From Sphingobacterium puteale (GTDB lineage Bacteria; Bacteroidota; Bacteroidia; Sphingobacteriales; Sphingobacteriaceae): DNA of 64,000 nucleotides. A model generated the notes under the pieces. It saw only the letters and a list, made by a program, of their open reading frames with translations, did no database searches and was not told the DNA's origin. Of this stretch, positions 9,841-19,198 are shown one piece after another. The stretch covers positions 372,001-436,000 of the forward strand of contig NZ_RBWS01000001.1 of assembly GCF_003627955.1 (NCBI RefSeq), read 5' to 3'. Numbering within the stretch: position 1 is the stretch's first letter; each line of letters starts with the position of its first letter. Position numbers and translations under genes: made by a program.

Positions 9841-11466
9841 TTATCGCCACAATGGATGTTGCTGAATTTTTGAATTTGTATTGATTTCACCTTCCGGAAT
9901 AGGAAGATAATAATGTTTGGGCTGGAAATTATTCGCACCTTGCTTTTTGTTATCTACAAAAATCTGTTTCATTTGTGTTGGTGTATACCACCGTTTTAGA
10001 TCAAAAAAGCGATGTCCCTCAAAGAAAAATTCCAATTCATTTTGTTTTATGATTTCTTTCATCAACTCATCGGCATTGGCCCAGGTTCTATTTGCTAAAC
10101 CTGCGCGGTCACGAACGCGCTTCAAGCTAGATGCGGCTCCAGCGATATTTCCATTTTTGGCACAGGCTTCAGCATGCAATAACAAGACCTCAGCAAATCG
10201 AAATACACGAAGGTTATTATTCCGGTTTGCAGCATCGTACATACTATTTGCTCCAGCGATATTTCTATAAAAATTGGTATATTTCTTAATCAGGAAACGA
10301 CCGGTTTTACCGTCAATTGTTGGGTAAGTTGGCTCCCCACGTTGCCGCTTCGGTCCAGCATTACTCCACATAAGGTCAAAAGACTGATTGCCAAACCAGG
10401 CACCATCAGTAAGACCTGTTTCATAATCTGAATATTTCCAAAAGAAACTTGTGTACATCCGTTTATCAAAGCGGGTATCTGAACCTGCGGGACGTTCTTC
10501 TGAAATAAAATCACGAACAACAGCTGCCCCGGGCATTAATTTAAACCAGGCACCTGTACCATCTGGTCCAGCAAAGTTAGGCAGCACAAACCCCATCGCG
10601 CAAGAAGCACAGTCTACCCCCCAATTTCCATCCCCACCGAACTTACTGTCATAAACTATTTCCCAAACCGACTCCTTATTAAGCTTAGTTGTTTCCTTGA
10701 AATTATCTTCAAAATTAGTCATCAGCTCATAAGCATAGGGGGCAGTCAATAAGGCCTTCAATTCTGTTTCGGCCTCGGTATATTGTTTGGTATATACCAA
10801 TGCCTTCCCCAGATAGGCGACCGCAGCCCCTTTCGTAACCCGGCCAGCCTCGGCTGCAGATCGTGTTATTGGCAGATTGTCCTTCGCTATTTTAAAATCT
10901 GCAATGACCTGTTTCCATATTTCAGCTTCAGGTGACGCAGGTTTGCTCGCACCATCTGGATCATCGTCTGTCGGCAATACTCTTAACGGCACATCACCAT
11001 AATTAGCCGCAAGCAGAAAATAATACATTCCCCTTAAAAAGCTAGCTTCTCCGACCAGCTCTTTTTTTCGGTTTTCATCCATTGAAACACGCGGTATATT
11101 TTTTAAAAACACATTTGCTCTATTTATTCCGCTATACAAGCTACCAAAATCATTTTCTGGGGTACCTGCGGAATTGAGGAAGTTGACATATTCCCATGTA
11201 AATGCTTCCTCTCCACTTAGAAACCACATATCATCCGCTCTGTTCATCGTTTGATAACCACCGTACGCCCCATAGTAGCCTGACATTTGTGAACGAATTG
11301 GTGAATAAATCGTAGCCATCGCAGACTGCGCATCGGATTCAATTGCCCAATAAGTCTCTTCAACTGGTAAATTCGGATTGGTTCGATCCAAAAAATCTGA
11401 CTTACAGCCTCCTAAGAACAACAAGGATGCTGCTATAACTGTATATTTTTTTATTGAAAAGTTCAT
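9841..11466 (-). CDS. SusD/RagB family glycan-binding lipoprotein
   Basis: SusD proteins are surface lipoproteins that cap the SusC barrel and hand it oligosaccharides. The 541-residue product has a lipoprotein signal ending LFLGGC (Cys21), then DFLDRTNPNLPVEETYW, the usual start of the mature protein. The N-terminal tetratricopeptide-like region includes GEASFLRGMYYFLLAANYGDVPL, and the C-terminal part contains RFAEVLLLHAEA and NELEFFFEGHRFFDLKRW, the closing signature of the family. It lies 51 bases downstream of its susC partner. The glycan is not readable from the sequence; the GH130 neighbour suggests a mannose-containing one. Confidence 0.95.
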   Translation of the reverse strand: MNFSIKKYTVIAASLLFLGGCKSDFLDRTNPNLPVEETYWAIESDAQSAMATIYSPIRSQMSGYYGAYGGYQTMNRADDMWFLSGEEAFTWEYVNFLNSAGTPENDFGSLYSGINRANVFLKNIPRVSMDENRKKELVGEASFLRGMYYFLLAANYGDVPLRVLPTDDDPDGASKPASPEAEIWKQVIADFKIAKDNLPITRSAAEAGRVTKGAAVAYLGKALVYTKQYTEAETELKALLTAPYAYELMTNFEDNFKETTKLNKESVWEIVYDSKFGGDGNWGVDCASCAMGFVLPNFAGPDGTGAWFKLMPGAAVVRDFISEERPAGSDTRFDKRMYTSFFWKYSDYETGLTDGAWFGNQSFDLMWSNAGPKRQRGEPTYPTIDGKTGRFLIKKYTNFYRNIAGANSMYDAANRNNNLRVFRFAEVLLLHAEACAKNGNIAGAASSLKRVRDRAGLANRTWANADELMKEIIKQNELEFFFEGHRFFDLKRWYTPTQMKQIFVDNKKQGANNFQPKHYYLPIPEGEINTNSKIQQHPLWR

Positions 11467-11517
11467 CTATATCGTATTTAAAAAATAAAATTTATCTATT
11501 TAACAGATCGATATCCA

Positions 11518-14500
11518 TTAAAAGTTAGCCTGAAAGCCAAACATAATAGTCCGTGCCAATGGGAACCGACCATGATCCGTACCAGCTGTTAATACACCAG
11601 ATGGCGTTCCATTATCACCGTTGCTCTGACCTAGATCCGGGGTATAGCCTTTATATTTTGTCACGGTAAACAGATTGTCCCCAGCCAGAAATACGCGTGC
11701 GTTTTTCAAAGTAGCCTTACTTAGCCATTCTGCAGGTAGTGTATACCCAACTTCAATAGTTTTTAAACGGAAGAAAGCTCCGCTCTCAATCCAACGGTCA
11801 CTCACCCGACGCTTATTGTCATTTGGATCCTCCCGTGTGTACCGCGGAATATCAGTATTTGGTTTGCTTGGCGTCCATGAATCTAATAAACGGGCAGAAT
11901 GATTATTCACTTCATTGGTTTGTTCCATGCGTGCCCGGGTATAGTTATAAACCTTATTACCATACATGCCATCAAAGAAGACAGTCATATCGAATCCTTT
12001 ATAGTCTAGTCCTCCTCGAATACCATAAGCAAGACTTGGGAAAGGGCTACCAACATACTGACGGTCATTATTATCAATACGACCATCTTTGTTATAATCT
12101 ACAAATTTGATATCCCCTGCAGCGGCATTTGGTTGAATTACTTTACCATCCACAGATTTATAGCCTTGTGCTTCTGCATCTGACTGGAAAAGTCCATCGG
12201 TTTGGATCACCCAAAACCCTCCAATTGGATAACCAACTTTAGCCCAGGTAATTGTACCCTCACCCTGCGGGTTGTAACCACCAAATTCCTGAACGTTACC
12301 TATTGTAACAGCTTTCACTTTATTTTTTACCGTGGAAGCGTTCACACCAATGCTATAGTTCAATTCTCCAACAGAATTCTTGTATGTCGCTAATAACTCA
12401 AAACCCTTGTTGCTAATTGTACCCGCATTCATCACCGGAGTTCCCTTAAGCCCAGCCGAAGGAGGTTGATTGATCCCTAAAAGAATATCTTTTGTCTCGC
12501 GTACATAATAATCTGCGCTGATGTTCAATTTCTTTTGCATAAATGCCAAATCCAATCCAATATTGCTTGTCGCTGTTTCTTCCCAAGTCAGATTTTGCGG
12601 TGAAACCCAATTGATACCGGTACTTGCTCCCTGCCACCAGGTACCACCTTGCAAATAATTGATGCCATAAGTAGTTATCCTTTGTGTGGTGTAATTTGCA
12701 ATTTCCTGATTACCCAGTCGACCATAACTGGCACGGAGTTTAAATTCATTTACTGTACCTTTTGCTGTTTCAAAAAATTTCTCATTCATCACATTCCAGC
12801 CGAGAGCGATAGACGGAAATACCCCATATCGTGCTCCATCTGCGAATTTGGAAGAACCATCGCGACGTATTGTCGCTGTAAGTAGGTAACGACTATCATA
12901 ACTATATATTAAGCGTCCAAACTGGGAGATCAATGCCGCTTCATTTAGACTACCTGAAGTCGTTTGTTCCGTCGGAGAGGCAGCATCAATAGCATCAGTT
13001 CCCAATGGAAGATTATTTCTCCCCGCACCAAAACCCCGATTGGTGTTTTCCTGCGCGGAATAACCCGCTAATAATGAAATGCTGTGTTTGTCAAACGTGT
13101 TATCGTAATGCAATGTATTTTCAACTAACCATTGATTGTTAAAAAATGCGCTTTCATTGAGAAAAGATTTACGCACATCGGTACCATAGGTATAGGCATC
13201 CCCTTTATTATAATTCCTGCCAGTTGTCTTGTTGACCCCGACATTTAATTTATATTTTAGCCCCTTAACAAACAAATCTACTTCGGCGTATCCATTGAGC
13301 ATAAGATCCGTCTGATATACATGTCGGTTAAATAAGTTCAAAATCCCCACTGGATTGTCCAAGTTCTTCATCCACGGCGCATAAGTAGCATATCCACCAA
13401 CTAAATTGGCATCATAAATAGGTACCAAGGCGTTTTGCCTTAAGATATCTGTGATAGTCAGGTCTGAAAATTTTCGGTCACCTGATTTTATCAAAAAGGT
13501 ATTTCCTACCCGTAAGTGGTTGTTAAAAAAACTAAAGGTATTTTTTGTACGCAGATTGAAAGCTTTATAACCGGTAGTCTTCAAGATACCTTGTTGATTT
13601 AAGTAACCTCCGGACACACTATAAGTAGACTGTTCTCCCCCACCAGAAATATCGAGATTGACCTTATTAACTGGGGCTGTATGAAACACCTCGTCCTGCC
13701 AATTCGTATTTGTATTCAGATTTTGTGCTTCTTTTGGTAGATACCCGTTATCCTGTTGAAACTGTTTCCATTGTGGGCCATCCATCAAATCCATTTTTTT
13801 AGGAAGGCTTTGAATACCCGTGTATGCATTTACGCTTAAAGTCGCTGGAGTTGCTTTTCTACCGCCTTTTGTGGTAATGATAACAACACCATTGGCCGCC
13901 CGAGATCCATAGATCGCAGCAGCTGAAGCATCTTTCAAAACTTCCAGTGAAGAAATATCATTGGGATCCACCATATTGATATCGCCAAATACGCCATCAA
14001 TGACGTAAAGAGGCGTATTATTCCCCATAGAACTTAGCCCACGGACATTAATGCTCATACCTGCCCCCGGCGTTCCACTAGCGTTAGATACCGTTACCCC
14101 GGCAACACGCCCCTGTAATGCGCCAGCAGCACTCTTAGCTAGATTAGACTGCAGGTCCTTTCCTGTAACAGATGCTACAGCACCTGTTAAATCACCTCTT
14201 TTTACCGTACCATACCCGATAACAACAACTTCCTCCAAGTCGGTGCCCGACTGAAGTATAATACTATATGCCGATGCTTCATTAACAAGAACCTCCTGTT
14301 CCTTCATACCTACATAGGTAATTTTTAAGGTCTTCCCTTTCTCAACATCAAGCACGAACGAACCATCAGCATCAGTTTTTGTCCCTCCGACACCACCTTT
14401 GATGTTTACAGTAGCACCCGCCACTGGCCTATTATCCGCATCAAGGACTTTTCCCCTTACTTTTTGGGATTGTTGTGCCCAAGCAAACGTGCCATAAGCC

Positions 14501-14532
14501 GAAAATAAAAGCAGTAAAGCTGTTTTTTTCAT
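11518..14532 (-). CDS. SusC/RagA family TonB-linked outer membrane transporter
   Basis: The 1004-residue protein imports oligosaccharides across the outer membrane using TonB energy. It has a Sec signal (ending FAWAQ), a carboxypeptidase-like domain at about residues 24-100 (VRGKVLDADNRPVAGATVNIKG), the linker LEEVVVIGYGTVKRGDLTGAV where the TonB-contact region meets the plug, a plug with NVRGLSSMGNNTPLYVIDG and VLKDASAAAIYGSRAANGV, and a long barrel ending in a phenylalanine (FGFQANF) as expected for BamA recognition. It is the first gene of the locus; 482 bases separate it from the AraC regulator upstream on the same strand. Confidence 0.96.
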   Translation of the reverse strand: MKKTALLLLFSAYGTFAWAQQSQKVRGKVLDADNRPVAGATVNIKGGVGGTKTDADGSFVLDVEKGKTLKITYVGMKEQEVLVNEASAYSIILQSGTDLEEVVVIGYGTVKRGDLTGAVASVTGKDLQSNLAKSAAGALQGRVAGVTVSNASGTPGAGMSINVRGLSSMGNNTPLYVIDGVFGDINMVDPNDISSLEVLKDASAAAIYGSRAANGVVIITTKGGRKATPATLSVNAYTGIQSLPKKMDLMDGPQWKQFQQDNGYLPKEAQNLNTNTNWQDEVFHTAPVNKVNLDISGGGEQSTYSVSGGYLNQQGILKTTGYKAFNLRTKNTFSFFNNHLRVGNTFLIKSGDRKFSDLTITDILRQNALVPIYDANLVGGYATYAPWMKNLDNPVGILNLFNRHVYQTDLMLNGYAEVDLFVKGLKYKLNVGVNKTTGRNYNKGDAYTYGTDVRKSFLNESAFFNNQWLVENTLHYDNTFDKHSISLLAGYSAQENTNRGFGAGRNNLPLGTDAIDAASPTEQTTSGSLNEAALISQFGRLIYSYDSRYLLTATIRRDGSSKFADGARYGVFPSIALGWNVMNEKFFETAKGTVNEFKLRASYGRLGNQEIANYTTQRITTYGINYLQGGTWWQGASTGINWVSPQNLTWEETATSNIGLDLAFMQKKLNISADYYVRETKDILLGINQPPSAGLKGTPVMNAGTISNKGFELLATYKNSVGELNYSIGVNASTVKNKVKAVTIGNVQEFGGYNPQGEGTITWAKVGYPIGGFWVIQTDGLFQSDAEAQGYKSVDGKVIQPNAAAGDIKFVDYNKDGRIDNNDRQYVGSPFPSLAYGIRGGLDYKGFDMTVFFDGMYGNKVYNYTRARMEQTNEVNNHSARLLDSWTPSKPNTDIPRYTREDPNDNKRRVSDRWIESGAFFRLKTIEVGYTLPAEWLSKATLKNARVFLAGDNLFTVTKYKGYTPDLGQSNGDNGTPSGVLTAGTDHGRFPLARTIMFGFQANF

Positions 14533-15014
14533 ATTTTGTGTATTTAAGGTTTACAATAAATAGATAGATTGTATATAATATGTTTATACTTAATTGGTAT
14601 GCTATTATTGGTCTACAGGACGAAATTAGAGAAAAGGAGAAGTCAGGAATAGCAAGATCAGGTCATTTGTATTGTACTTTTAATTCATATTTCCGATAAA
14701 GGCATCTCAAGAAATATAAACACAAACGATTGCGCACTCCAAAAATTTAAAGAGGTTAATGAAAATACACACCAGCTTAAAACAAAAATCAAAACACTGA
14801 AAAACAACACATTAAAAAGAAATCAGCAGCAATTCATTGAACTCTAAGTCCATTTTTATTGAATTATTTCGCAGCATTGGACAATGCTGTGTGATCGTTT
14901 TTCAAACAGTATGGTTACTACCCGACAAGTTTCCGGTACTCAGCCATTGCTGTCGTAAGTATGAAAGAATGTACGCAGAATCTGCGTATAAGAGAAGATG
15001 TAACAGCCAGATTG
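14533..15014. other. 482-bp gene-free stretch upstream of susC
   Basis: This region carries the leader and promoter of the locus and the downstream flank of the AraC gene. I found no clear TAnnTTTG box for susC. A tight hairpin (CAGCATTG, two-base gap, CAATGCTG) lies at 14872-14889, and an odd-centred palindrome TACGCAGAATCTGCGTA at 14972-14988, which might be protein-binding sites. A 61-codon frame on the plus strand here shows no recognisable protein features. Confidence 0.5.
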
Positions 15015-15884
15015 CTAGATAATCATCTGCTGTTTCCGCAGGCTATTTCTGTATTCAATTGGTGTTATCCCTTTTTTCTTCTTGAATACACGGTAGAAAT
15101 AAGAAACACTATTAAAACCACATTGCTCGACGATATCGGCAATTGGAGTCTCCTCTTTTAATAGCCTTACAGCCATGTTGATCCGAAAGTCAAGTAAGTA
15201 ATCTGTAAAATTCAATGTTGTAGCCGATTTCAAAAAGCGAGAGAAGGTCGATTTGCTCATGTTCATAATCGCCGCCACCATAGGCAGGCTCAATTCTTTG
15301 TTGATATTAGCAATGACATATTCCTGCAGACGCCCCATAAGCAGTTCGCTATTGCTCAAAACAGTATTTGTTGCTGTGGATAATACACGGATATCCTCGC
15401 CCTTTGAGAGTTCATAGAGCAAGACAAGCAGCTTCATCACCGAATAGAAACCGTCGCGCTCTAATGTCAATATACGGAGCAAAGGAAGCACACGATCGAC
15501 AGTATTTTTTCCAAATACAACCCCGCGGGATGCTTTTGACAAAAGTTGTTGTATACTTGTAAATTGCTTTTTATCCAGATATTGTTCGATGAGAGAAGGA
15601 TGAAACTGTATGGTGATTTCATGAATATCGTTCGATTGGCATTCGCCATCTTTCCAGGCATGTTCAAGCTCAGGGCTTGCAATCAGTACCAGGTCCTGTT
15701 CACCGATCGTTTCTATGGAATTACCAATGATACGTTGTGCGCCGGGAGCCCCTTCCACATAGTTGAGCTCGTATTCGGGATGGATATGTACCGGAAAAGT
15801 GAAAGAAGATTTTCGCCTGTCAAAGACCACAAAGCAGTCATCAGCGGACAATGGTGATTTCTCTCGAAATATATCAGGTCTCAT
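15015..15884 (-). CDS. AraC-family transcriptional regulator with N-terminal cupin
   Basis: The 289-residue protein has a cupin-like sensing domain at about residues 25-110 (PVHIHPEYELNYVEG is a typical histidine-bearing cupin strand) and a C-terminal pair of helix-turn-helix motifs from about residue 185: LSLPMVAAIMNMSKSTFSRFLK and IADIVEQCGFNSVSYFYRVFKKKKGITPIEYR, the AraC signature. It lies upstream of the SusC gene on the same strand and probably controls the locus in response to a sugar or downstream metabolite. In many Bacteroidota loci this role is taken by hybrid two-component or SusR proteins, so an AraC is a less usual choice. Confidence 0.92.
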   Translation of the reverse strand: MRPDIFREKSPLSADDCFVVFDRRKSSFTFPVHIHPEYELNYVEGAPGAQRIIGNSIETIGEQDLVLIASPELEHAWKDGECQSNDIHEITIQFHPSLIEQYLDKKQFTSIQQLLSKASRGVVFGKNTVDRVLPLLRILTLERDGFYSVMKLLVLLYELSKGEDIRVLSTATNTVLSNSELLMGRLQEYVIANINKELSLPMVAAIMNMSKSTFSRFLKSATTLNFTDYLLDFRINMAVRLLKEETPIADIVEQCGFNSVSYFYRVFKKKKGITPIEYRNSLRKQQMII

Positions 15885-15915
15885 AATCAGTTCTTATTCC
15901 CTTTGGTAAATTACT

Positions 15916-15923
15916 CAAACTTA
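15916..15923 (-). promoter_or_regulatory. Promoter box for the AraC gene
   Basis: On the minus strand this reads TAAGTTTG, a full match to TAnnTTTG, 32 bases before the ATG at 15884. A TTGG sequence lies about 23 bases further upstream and may serve as the -33 element. Confidence 0.5.
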
Positions 15924-16035
15924 ACTAAAATTATACGCATAACCAATGCCACCTTCTTATCAAAAAACATTTCAACTCAGCGACAGTCCGTTAATTTGAG
16001 CTGCTGCCTCCCCGCCACTCAAGCGTCGGTCATCA

Positions 16036-16083
16036 TTTTCCACTGTACAAAATGCATCACCATTCATTTTGTACAGTGGAAAA
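16036..16083. repeat. 19-bp perfect inverted repeat
   Basis: The arm TTTTCCACTGTACAAAATG (16036-16054) is repeated exactly in inverse at 16065-16083, with a 10-base loop. There is no T run outside the stem, so it is not a standard terminator. It lies 150 bases upstream of the AraC gene. It may be a regulatory hairpin, an operator or a fragment of a small mobile element. Confidence 0.75.
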
Positions 16084-16122
16084 ATACCTGATGGGACTTT
16101 ATTCTTCTTATAAGATAAGAAG

Positions 16123-16154
16123 AAAATAGGCTGCGTTTTAGACAGCCTATTTTT
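16123..16154 (-). terminator. Terminator after the S9 peptidase gene
   Basis: AAAATAGGCTG pairs with CAGCCTATTTT around a nine-base loop. On the minus strand it is followed by TTTTCTTCTT. A second short hairpin (TTCTTCTTAT, loop AAG, ATAAGAAGAA) follows at 16102-16124. Confidence 0.75.
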
Positions 16155-16170
16155 CATTTAGACACAACAA

Positions 16171-18573
16171 TTAATTCTTTAAGTATTTTTCCAGGAATTG
16201 ATCCTGCTCCCATAGGAGGTGAAAGATATTCTCCTTCGCGACGTAGCCATGGGCTTCACGTGGCAAAATCACCATGCGCACAGGCGCGCCCAAATTCTTT
16301 AAGGCCTGAAAATAACGTTCTGTCTGTAGAGTAAATGTTCCCGGATTATTATCGGCTCCGCCATGAACAAGCAATAAAGGTGTCTTCATCCGGTCTGCAC
16401 TGACAAATGGGGACATGGTCATATACAACTTTGGATCATCCCAAAAGTTACGTTGTTCGCTTTGGAAACCAAACGGTGTTAATGTCCTATTATAAGCCCC
16501 TGAACGGGCAATTCCGGCAGCAAAAAGCTTTGAGTTGGAAAGCAGATGTGCAGTCATAAAAGCCCCGTACGAATGTCCGCCAACCGCAACTTTTTTGCGG
16601 TCAATATAGCCCAGTTTATCTACCGCATTAATCGCTGCCTCGGCATTGGCGACCAGTTGCTCAATAAATGTATCATTCGGTTCCTTCTTTCCTTCACCTA
16701 CAATCGGGAAGGCCGCATTATCCAGTACAGCATAGCCTTTGGATACCCAATAGATAAATGAGCCATAACTTGGGAAGGTAAATTCCTTCGGATTCGCCGT
16801 ACTTTGCCCTGCAGTATTCTTGTCTTTATATTCCCTCGGATACGCCCACATCAACAGGGGTAATTTTTCCTTTTTATTCAGGTCATAGCCGGCTGGTAGA
16901 TATAACGTCCCCGAAAGCTCCACACCATCCTTACGTTTATAGCTTAAGATTTCTTTATGAACTTTTTCAAGTGATTTAAATGGGTTTTCTAATGTTGTCA
17001 ATGCAACTTGTTTACCCGATTTTATATTTTTTAGGTAATAATTCGGATAGACTGATGCGGATTGAAGTGAAATCAGTAATTCACCCGTTTTTGGATTTAT
17101 AATCTCTCCGATCCGCTCTTGTAGCTCAGATGCAGCAGCTGTATATAATCGTTTTTTCTTTAACGTTTGTAGGTCCAATTCTTCAACAAATGGGAACTCA
17201 CCTTCTTTTGTAAAGCCTTTTCCTACAAATAAGGCTTTGTCTTTATCGATATACATGCTGTAGTTTCCGAGCGCATTTTTCTGTTGATATACGTTCCCCG
17301 GATCGTTATAGACATCCTGACTATTTCTGTCATGCAGCAATTTGGATTCACCGGTCGAAGGATTGACAACAAAAGTCTTGGCATTACGCGTATCGTACCA
17401 TTGCGAATAAACCAACGCATACTTATCATTCCCCCACACAACTCCTGCATAGCGGTCCTTCGTTTTGAAGATCAGCTTTCCTGCACCCGTATAAGGGAAG
17501 TCCAACGTATAAAGGGCATCACGAAATTCTGCCGCTTTGTTGGCATCGCCACCATCCAGGGCTTCAACATAGGCTAAGGTTGCCGGCCGATCGTCCCGCC
17601 AGTGCAAAGACCGTCTTCCTGGACGTGTCGAAGAAAACCCTTTGGGCATAACCTCCGTTAAGGGCACCTCGTTAACCAGTGCAATCTCTTTTCCGGATAG
17701 ATCATAGATCCGTGTCTGTTGCGGAAAACGTGAGGCTGGCACCACATAAGAATAAGGTTTTGCTATTGTTGTTACCATCACATAGGCACCGTTAGGCGAA
17801 AAGGAAACCCCTGTGTAGATACCTTTGTCTTTAAAATTGGAAATTGTTCCGTCCAGATCCACAAACTGCAAATTGGACTGTACCAAGGTTTCAAAATTCT
17901 GTTCGTCCTGCGGGTTTTTCAATAGATCCTGATAGGTTCTCAATTGTGATATCTTCCCGTCGCTTGTTGATACAACTGGTCCAGTGGGCAGATCTCTGGA
18001 CGGATCCAGTAATGGTTTTTTTTCTTTTGGCAACGCCGTAATGATTAATCTCTTTGAATTACCAAGCCATTGAAAAGGCGCATCCAGCGTCGCATTTAAA
18101 TTGTAGGCGGTCAATTGTTTTACTGTTTTCGTTGTCAGATCCAGAACAAACAAAGCCGTCCCATTATCGTTTGTATTGGTAAATGCCAAATGGCTATTGT
18201 CCGGTGAGAATATAAAATTGGATAAGGAGGGTGTGTTCGGCATCCCCACAAAATCTGTATCCTCTACCTGTTGTCCGATTTTCTTCAAACCGATCTTATT
18301 GTAAAAGACTGTCGAACTTTCCATATTTGTGCGTGGATTGATCCGTAGTCCAGCCAATTTCATTTCTTCCTGCCCCAGTTCCTCCAGACTCTTATAAGTT
18401 GACCGATAAGTGAATAACAACCATTTGTTGTCACTTGACATTTTTATTTGAGGCGGGCGGACAAAATCGGCCAGGGCCAAAATTTCGGAAGTCGGTTTTT
18501 GAAAGGTAATATTCTCTTGCGCATGTGTTTTTAGAGACAATAATAGCAAGAGACCATAGTATAGCTTCTTCAT
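16171..18573 (-). CDS. Exported S9-family prolyl oligopeptidase-like peptidase
   Basis: With the start at 18573 the protein has 800 residues and a Sec signal (MKKLYYGLLLLLSLKTHAQ). An upstream in-frame start at 18699 would bury the signal peptide inside the protein and was rejected. Residues 30 to about 520 form a beta-propeller, and the C-terminal alpha/beta hydrolase domain holds the triad: Ser near 666 in GGHSYGAFMTAHLL, Asp near 739 in HGGADNNPG and His near 774 in PREAHGY. The GGHSYGAFMTA block matches my memory of the glutamyl endopeptidase group (S9D) found in chloroplasts and bacteria, so cleavage after glutamate is a reasonable guess. It is a monocistronic gene, presumably periplasmic, serving peptide use. 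Confidence 0.88.
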   Translation of the reverse strand: MKKLYYGLLLLLSLKTHAQENITFQKPTSEILALADFVRPPQIKMSSDNKWLLFTYRSTYKSLEELGQEEMKLAGLRINPRTNMESSTVFYNKIGLKKIGQQVEDTDFVGMPNTPSLSNFIFSPDNSHLAFTNTNDNGTALFVLDLTTKTVKQLTAYNLNATLDAPFQWLGNSKRLIITALPKEKKPLLDPSRDLPTGPVVSTSDGKISQLRTYQDLLKNPQDEQNFETLVQSNLQFVDLDGTISNFKDKGIYTGVSFSPNGAYVMVTTIAKPYSYVVPASRFPQQTRIYDLSGKEIALVNEVPLTEVMPKGFSSTRPGRRSLHWRDDRPATLAYVEALDGGDANKAAEFRDALYTLDFPYTGAGKLIFKTKDRYAGVVWGNDKYALVYSQWYDTRNAKTFVVNPSTGESKLLHDRNSQDVYNDPGNVYQQKNALGNYSMYIDKDKALFVGKGFTKEGEFPFVEELDLQTLKKKRLYTAAASELQERIGEIINPKTGELLISLQSASVYPNYYLKNIKSGKQVALTTLENPFKSLEKVHKEILSYKRKDGVELSGTLYLPAGYDLNKKEKLPLLMWAYPREYKDKNTAGQSTANPKEFTFPSYGSFIYWVSKGYAVLDNAAFPIVGEGKKEPNDTFIEQLVANAEAAINAVDKLGYIDRKKVAVGGHSYGAFMTAHLLSNSKLFAAGIARSGAYNRTLTPFGFQSEQRNFWDDPKLYMTMSPFVSADRMKTPLLLVHGGADNNPGTFTLQTERYFQALKNLGAPVRMVILPREAHGYVAKENIFHLLWEQDQFLEKYLKN

Positions 18574-18930
18574 AAATTTATTTTGCAAATTAGGGCAATA
18601 AAAAGTAATAAATTTATGAAAAAAAATCAAGCATTGTAGTCGTTTTATGACACTAAAATTAAACTTGAATAGTTTCATAAAAAACAGGCTAAATTTCATA
18701 ATTTAAAGTTATCCACATTTATATACATCAGTATATCAAGCACTTATTAGTACCAACAAGCAGTAAACGCATCCTATGACAAACTTTTACCCAAAATGTG
18801 GAAAAGTCAAACTAGCGCTTCGCAAGAAAATATGTGATATTTGTTAAGCTAATGAAAGAATTGGCAATTCAACGAAGTAACGACCTTTCTTTTTCTACGA
18901 AGATTGGATTAAAAAAATAAACATACAAAC
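18574..18930. other. 357-bp divergent intergenic region before nrdH
   Basis: It separates the S9 peptidase (minus) from nrdHIEF (plus) and must hold both promoters. I looked for paired NrdR boxes and found none I could defend. A near-match to the -7 box (GATATTTG) occurs about 95 bases before nrdH. Nothing else stands out in this AT-rich sequence. Confidence 0.4.
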
Positions 18931-19164
18931 ATGGCAAGAATTATCAAATTTGAGAAAAACGATTGTGCTCCTTGTGCGCAAGTATCGGCTTATTTGGATC
19001 AAAAAGGTATCCAATATGAAACAGTTAATCCTTTTGATGAACCTGACTTGGCCGCAAAATTCAAAATCCGTACGGTACCAACAGTAATCGTATTGGAAGA
19101 TGAAGAAATTCAACACCGTATCATTGGCTTTAAACCAGAAGAATTGGCAGCCATTGCACTTTAA
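18931..19164 (+). CDS. nrdH: NrdH-like glutaredoxin/thioredoxin-fold redoxin
   Basis: The 77-residue protein is the likely electron donor for the class Ib ribonucleotide reductase encoded downstream. It has a thioredoxin-type active site C12-A-P-C15 near the N-terminus and the cis-proline block IRTVPTVIVLEDEE (TVP) at about residues 48-61, then a short final helix. The size and fold match NrdH. The active site CAPC differs from the CVQC of E. coli NrdH, so thioredoxin-like reduction by thioredoxin reductase is likely but not proven. It starts the four-gene operon, 34 bases before nrdI. Confidence 0.85.
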   Translation: MARIIKFEKNDCAPCAQVSAYLDQKGIQYETVNPFDEPDLAAKFKIRTVPTVIVLEDEEIQHRIIGFKPEELAAIAL

Positions 19165-19198
19165 TAAATCGAAGTATCATTAAAACAAACACGACAAC

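Noticed and set aside
14972..14988. Palindrome TACGCAGAATCTGCGTA as the AraC operator for susC
   Set aside because: It is about 440 bases from the susC start and next to the AraC stop; no second copy was found to support it.
14837..15022. 61-codon plus-strand frame in the susC upstream region
   Set aside because: No family features, no start context, and it overlaps the end of the AraC gene on the other strand.
16036..16083. Terminator for the S9 peptidase gene
   Set aside because: It has no U run after the stem on either strand, and a proper terminator lies nearer the gene at 16123-16154.
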